DNA of 55,481 nt. It comes from an uncultured Oligoflexia bacterium. Its GTDB lineage: Bacteria; Bdellovibrionota; Bacteriovoracia; Bacteriovoracales; Bacteriovoracaceae. This document shows positions 55,438 through 55,481 of the stretch, piece by piece. The notes beneath the pieces are model-generated. The model did not search any database and was not told where the DNA came from. It saw only the letters and a list, made by a program, of their open reading frames with translations. Position 1 is the stretch's first letter; every line of letters begins with the position of its first letter. The stretch lies in the NCBI GenBank assembly GCA_913058265.1, contig CAJXPQ010000017.1, forward strand, positions 1 through 55,481. The letters are read 5' to 3'. Made by a program: the position numbers and the translations under genes.

Positions 55438-55481
55438 CTGTCTCTTATACACATCTGACGCTGCCGACGACTCCTTACGTG
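55438..55481. other. Illumina Nextera adapter and index read-through (artefact)
   Basis: CTGTCTCTTATACACATCTG begins at 55438 and the 33 bases to 55470 are the reverse complement of the Nextera transposase read-1 adapter. The next 8 bases CTCCTTAC are the reverse complement of the i5 index GTAAGGAG (S505/N505), and GTG opens the P5 flow-cell part. Not genomic. Confidence 0.98.

Overview
The window is visibly AT-rich, densely coded on both strands, and reads as the chromosome of a Gram-negative bacterium. The evidence is outer-membrane barrel proteins, many lipoproteins with a clear lipobox, LPS-type glycosyltransferases and an RlmM-like methyltransferase. A histone-H1-like lysine-repeat protein, many small secreted proteins of unknown function and low GC fit a Bacteriovorax/Halobacteriovorax-like member of the Bdellovibrionota. 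That placement is inference; there is no rRNA gene here to prove it, and I saw no tRNA gene either. The right edge is not biological: positions 55438-55481 are Illumina Nextera adapter plus an index, so the contig ends at 55437. The left edge cuts a gene.

Layout. 1-5946: an SDR and a GNAT gene translationally coupled to a cut upstream gene, then an accessory stretch with a broken serine recombinase, palindromes, envelope proteins, two complementary fragments of a LamG-like lipoprotein and a dead ORF6N (phage antirepressor) gene. 6063-17874: envelope and housekeeping block with a GT39-like membrane protein, cysQ, WaaE-like GT2, GT4, several membrane or secreted proteins, a polyprenyl-type GT2 and ilvE. 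18122-27238: a decaying region with a substrate-binding protein lacking a normal start, an FNR-like regulator with an in-frame TAG, a stand-alone CcmI-type domain, an AbgT transporter, a methyltransferase, a frameshifted IS66-type element with 20-bp ends, an Hsp70-like protein and a broken amidohydrolase. 27338-36085: RhlE-type helicase, pyroglutamyl peptidase, the glutathione-dependent formaldehyde pathway (class III ADH plus S-formylglutathione hydrolase), an RlmM-like methyltransferase and a KatG with a lipoprotein signal.

36324-38921 is the most striking unit: an arsenic operon (thioredoxin-type arsC, acr3, arsH) headed by a MerR-type regulator instead of ArsR. It is preceded by a promoter almost identical to the classical mer operator/promoter, placed so that the mRNA should start at the ATG. 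38998-47825: secreted and membrane proteins, a DTW-domain tRNA modification enzyme, a nucleotide pyrophosphatase/phosphodiesterase lipoprotein, an HD hydrolase, a broken response regulator coupled to a broken TfoX C-terminal-domain gene, an SUMF1-like lipoprotein and a GMC oxidoreductase. 47827-55437: an 1116-residue lipoprotein, rpsT, a short fatty-acid oxidation pair (3-hydroxyacyl-CoA dehydrogenase and acyl-CoA dehydrogenase), the H1-like protein and a gene cut by the contig end.

Across the window at least seven genes are broken by single nonsense changes or frameshifts. Healthy neighbours end in TAG, so stop-codon reassignment is not the explanation; either real decay or assembly error is.
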